Source: Desertimonas sp963733085 (GTDB taxonomy: Bacteria > Actinomycetota > Acidimicrobiia > Acidimicrobiales > Ilumatobacteraceae). From it: 64,000 nucleotides of DNA. How positions within the stretch are numbered: the first letter of the stretch is position 1; each line of letters opens with the position of its first letter. Of this stretch, positions 62,314 to 64,000 are shown in pieces. Location: NCBI GenBank assembly GCA_963733085.1, contig CAVTBY010000013.1, positions 1 to 64,000 of the forward strand. The letters run 5' to 3'. The translations under genes were made by a program, and so were the position numbers. The notes under the pieces are model-generated. The model saw only the letters and a program-made list of their open reading frames with translations. It did not search any database and was not told where the DNA came from.

Positions 62314-62943
62314 ATGGCACAGAAGCTCACTCGCCGCCAGCGTCAGGTCCTGATGTTCATCGAACAGCAGATCCGCGACCGCGGGTACCCGCCGTCGGTA
62401 CGCGAGATCGGCGAAGCGGTCGGCCTGACCTCACCATCGACGGTGCACAGCCACTTGCGCACGCTGCAGAACCTCGGCTACCTGCGCCGCGACCCAACCA
62501 AGCCGCGTGCCATCGAGGTGCGGTGGGATCCCAACTCGGGGGCGATCATGGAGCGGCGGCCGGTTCGTCACGTGCCACTCGTCGGCGATGTCGCCGCCGG
62601 AACGGATGTGTTGGCCGAGGAGAACGTCGAGGAGTTGTATCCGCTCCCCGAAGACTTCACTGGGCCGGGTGAACTGTTCATGTTGCGCGTCCGCGGCGAG
62701 TCGATGATCGAGGCCGGCATCCTCGACGGTGACTTCGTCGTCGCCGAGCAGGGGGCGTTCGCCGGGCCGAACGACATTGTCGTCGCCGGAATTCCCGGCG
62801 GGGAGGCGACGGTGAAGCGATATCGCAGCGACGGACCCACCGTCACCCTGACGCCGGCTCACCCGACGATGGAGCCGATGGTCCTCGACGCGGCCGACGT
62901 GCAGGTGTACGGCAAGGTCGTGGCCGTTCTGCGCCGCGTGTAG
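62314..62943 (+). CDS. lexA: SOS repressor LexA
   Basis: A 209-residue LexA: winged HTH (LTRRQRQVLMFIEQQIRDRG, VREIGEAVGLTSPSTVHSHL), the Ala-Gly self-cleavage site in VGDVAAGTDV, the catalytic Ser in RGESMIEAG and the Lys in GEATVKRY. It represses DNA-damage genes until RecA triggers its cleavage. ATG 62314 is chosen since MAQKLTRRQRQ matches family starts and follows box 4; the frame stays open to 62221. Four SOS boxes stand upstream. Confidence 0.95.
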   Translation: MAQKLTRRQRQVLMFIEQQIRDRGYPPSVREIGEAVGLTSPSTVHSHLRTLQNLGYLRRDPTKPRAIEVRWDPNSGAIMERRPVRHVPLVGDVAAGTDVLAEENVEELYPLPEDFTGPGELFMLRVRGESMIEAGILDGDFVVAEQGAFAGPNDIVVAGIPGGEATVKRYRSDGPTVTLTPAHPTMEPMVLDAADVQVYGKVVAVLRRV

Positions 62944-62986
62944 TCGCACCCGTCGGAGTCTGGCCGCGGCCAGCGATGATCGAGAC

Positions 62987-63418
62987 ATGACCGTCAAGAC
63001 ACGGCGCACCGCCGCCGAACCAGCTCAGGCAGTGATCACACTCGGCGACCGGGAGGGCCGGTCCTACCCATGCGGCACGATGCATGCGGTGTTCAAAGCC
63101 GATGGGCCGGAGACCAACGACGCATATTCGATCTCGGAGTGGTGCCTCGATCCACGATCGGGTGGGCCTGGCGCCCACCAGCACGACGCCAGCGACGACA
63201 TCTTCTACGTGCTCACGGGGGCGGTCACCTTCGTGCTCGACGGTCACGAGTTCGTCGGCGGTGCCGGATCGTTCGTCCGTGTGCCACCCGGCGTGGTGCA
63301 CGACTATCGCAACGACGGCGACGAACCGGCCCGGCTGCTCAACGTCTACATCCCGGGGGGTTTCGAGCCCGAGATGCCGGCGATCGTCGACTGGTTCGCC
63401 GGGCAGCGGGCGGAGTGA
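62987..63418 (+). CDS. Cupin-domain protein
   Basis: A 143-residue cupin with the first motif GAHQHDASDDIFYVLTGAVT FVLDG (metal His residues and Glu-like positions) and the second GSFVRVPPGVVHDYRNDGDE with the third His. It binds a metal and may act as a sugar isomerase, dioxygenase or sensor; no more can be told. Starts at ATG 62987. Confidence 0.8.
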   Translation: MTVKTRRTAAEPAQAVITLGDREGRSYPCGTMHAVFKADGPETNDAYSISEWCLDPRSGGPGAHQHDASDDIFYVLTGAVTFVLDGHEFVGGAGSFVRVPPGVVHDYRNDGDEPARLLNVYIPGGFEPEMPAIVDWFAGQRAE

Positions 63419-63441
63419 GCGACGGCCGGGGTCGACAGCGC

Positions 63442-64000
63442 TCAGCGCACGCCAAGTCGCGCCCCGACGAGTTCGATGCGCTCGTCCGGTTGCACGACCG
63501 CGACGCGGATGAATCGGTCACTCACGGCGCCGTAGAACTCGCCCGGGCTGACAACTGCACCACCCTCCCGAGCAAGGCGCTCGGCGATCTTCCACCCATC
63601 ACCGACGTCGACCCACAGGTAGAACGCTCCGTCAGGCGACGGGACGTCGACGCCCAGCCAGCTGCCGAGGATCCCGCCAATCAGGTCGAGCCGGCGCTGA
63701 TACCGCGCACGCTGCTCTGCGACGTGAGCGTCGTCGTCCAGGGCGGCGACAGCGGCGGCCTGGGCCGGCCCCGGCACCATCATGCCGACGTGCTTGCGAA
63801 CCTGCTGCAGGTAGTCGACGAGATCGGCGTCCCCGGCATAGAAGCCGACACGAACCCCGGCCAGATTCGAGCGCTTCGACAATGAGTGGACGGCGACGAC
63901 GCCCTCGGTGCCGTGCTCGAGGATCGATCGTGGTGGGCCGGTCCACGTGAACTCGACGTAGCACTCGTCAGAGAACACGGGGACACCGCGGCGGCGACCC
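63442..64000 (-). CDS. dapC: DapC-like aminotransferase, N-terminus beyond the window
   Basis: The C-terminal 185 or so residues of a fold-type I PLP aminotransferase are present, with the PLP-binding Lys in HSLSKRSNLAGVRVGFYAGD and the upstream Asp/Tyr block FSDECYVEFTW. SLSKRSNLAG is characteristic of actinobacterial succinyldiaminopimelate transaminase, which acts in lysine and peptidoglycan diaminopimelate synthesis. The end is at 63442 (RLGVR stop). The frame is open to the last base of the window, so the start lies outside. Confidence 0.85.
   Translation of the reverse strand, partial: GRRRGVPVFSDECYVEFTWTGPPRSILEHGTEGVVAVHSLSKRSNLAGVRVGFYAGDADLVDYLQQVRKHVGMMVPGPAQAAAVAALDDDAHVAEQRARYQRRLDLIGGILGSWLGVDVPSPDGAFYLWVDVGDGWKIAERLAREGGAVVSPGEFYGAVSDRFIRVAVVQPDERIELVGARLGVR

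Overview
The window is GC-rich bacterial DNA that reads as two unlike parts. Positions 1 to about 10,346 carry stress and storage genes of kinds common in Alphaproteobacteria: two YsnF/AvaK (DUF2382) proteins, a PhnA-like membrane protein, an HHH-phasin fusion, a spore-photoproduct-lyase-like radical SAM protein, PAP2, DoxX, and a decayed IS110 transposase. At least six of the genes there are broken by single-base frameshifts, and an AT-rich islet lies at about 9,030-9,298. At about 10,347 the sequence enters leucyl-tRNA synthetase in the middle of the gene, with no 5' half. From there on the content looks like an actinobacterium, probably of the Acidimicrobiia type (inference): GAAC-N4-GTTC LexA boxes, class II DAHP synthase, SigG-type sigma factor, KorAB, nadD-LCP-rsfS, NrdR/NrdJ. 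A chimeric contig joined at about 10.35 kb is the simplest reading.

Layout of the second part. 10.3-21.3 kb: leuS 3' fragment, msrB, a large AAA/LuxR regulator coupled to a DUF6328 membrane protein, YceI, a two-component system, a SigG-like sigma factor, a CDF metal exporter, a holin-like protein and tRNA-Ala(GGC). 21.4-39.5 kb: a choline/glycine betaine catabolic island. One minus-strand operon encodes an ABC transporter ATPase and double permease, a dimethylglycine/sarcosine-dehydrogenase-like FAD/GcvT protein and EtfBA. The divergent plus-strand operon encodes the binding protein, an IclR regulator, a choline-dehydrogenase-like GMC enzyme, a corrinoid protein, DUF1638, a PF13769 protein, a DUF4445 corrinoid activator and a non-pyrrolysine MttB-type methyltransferase. 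A homocysteine methyltransferase lies 0.8 kb beyond. Together these suggest uptake of betaine, corrinoid-dependent removal of one methyl (perhaps to homocysteine), and oxidative removal of the next through ETF.

39.5-53.5 kb is mostly housekeeping: rsfS, an LCP-like protein, nadD, a primary-like sigma factor, an LLM flavin oxidoreductase, DAHP synthase, a beta-lactamase-fold protein, thiolase, thymidine kinase, ATP-dependent DNA ligase and KorAB. 53.5-64 kb holds a DUF1023 hydrolase, a WYL regulator, a flavin reductase, a PIG-L deacetylase, the B12-dependent ribonucleotide reductase NrdJ with a long structured-looking leader, a RibD-like reductase, NrdR, a divergent small membrane protein/LexA pair with four SOS boxes, a cupin and a DapC-like aminotransferase cut by the window end.

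Single-base frameshifts also interrupt otherwise full-length genes in the second part (LuxR regulator, histidine kinase, GMC oxidoreductase, KorA), so residual long-read indels are likely throughout. They are much denser in the first 10 kb.
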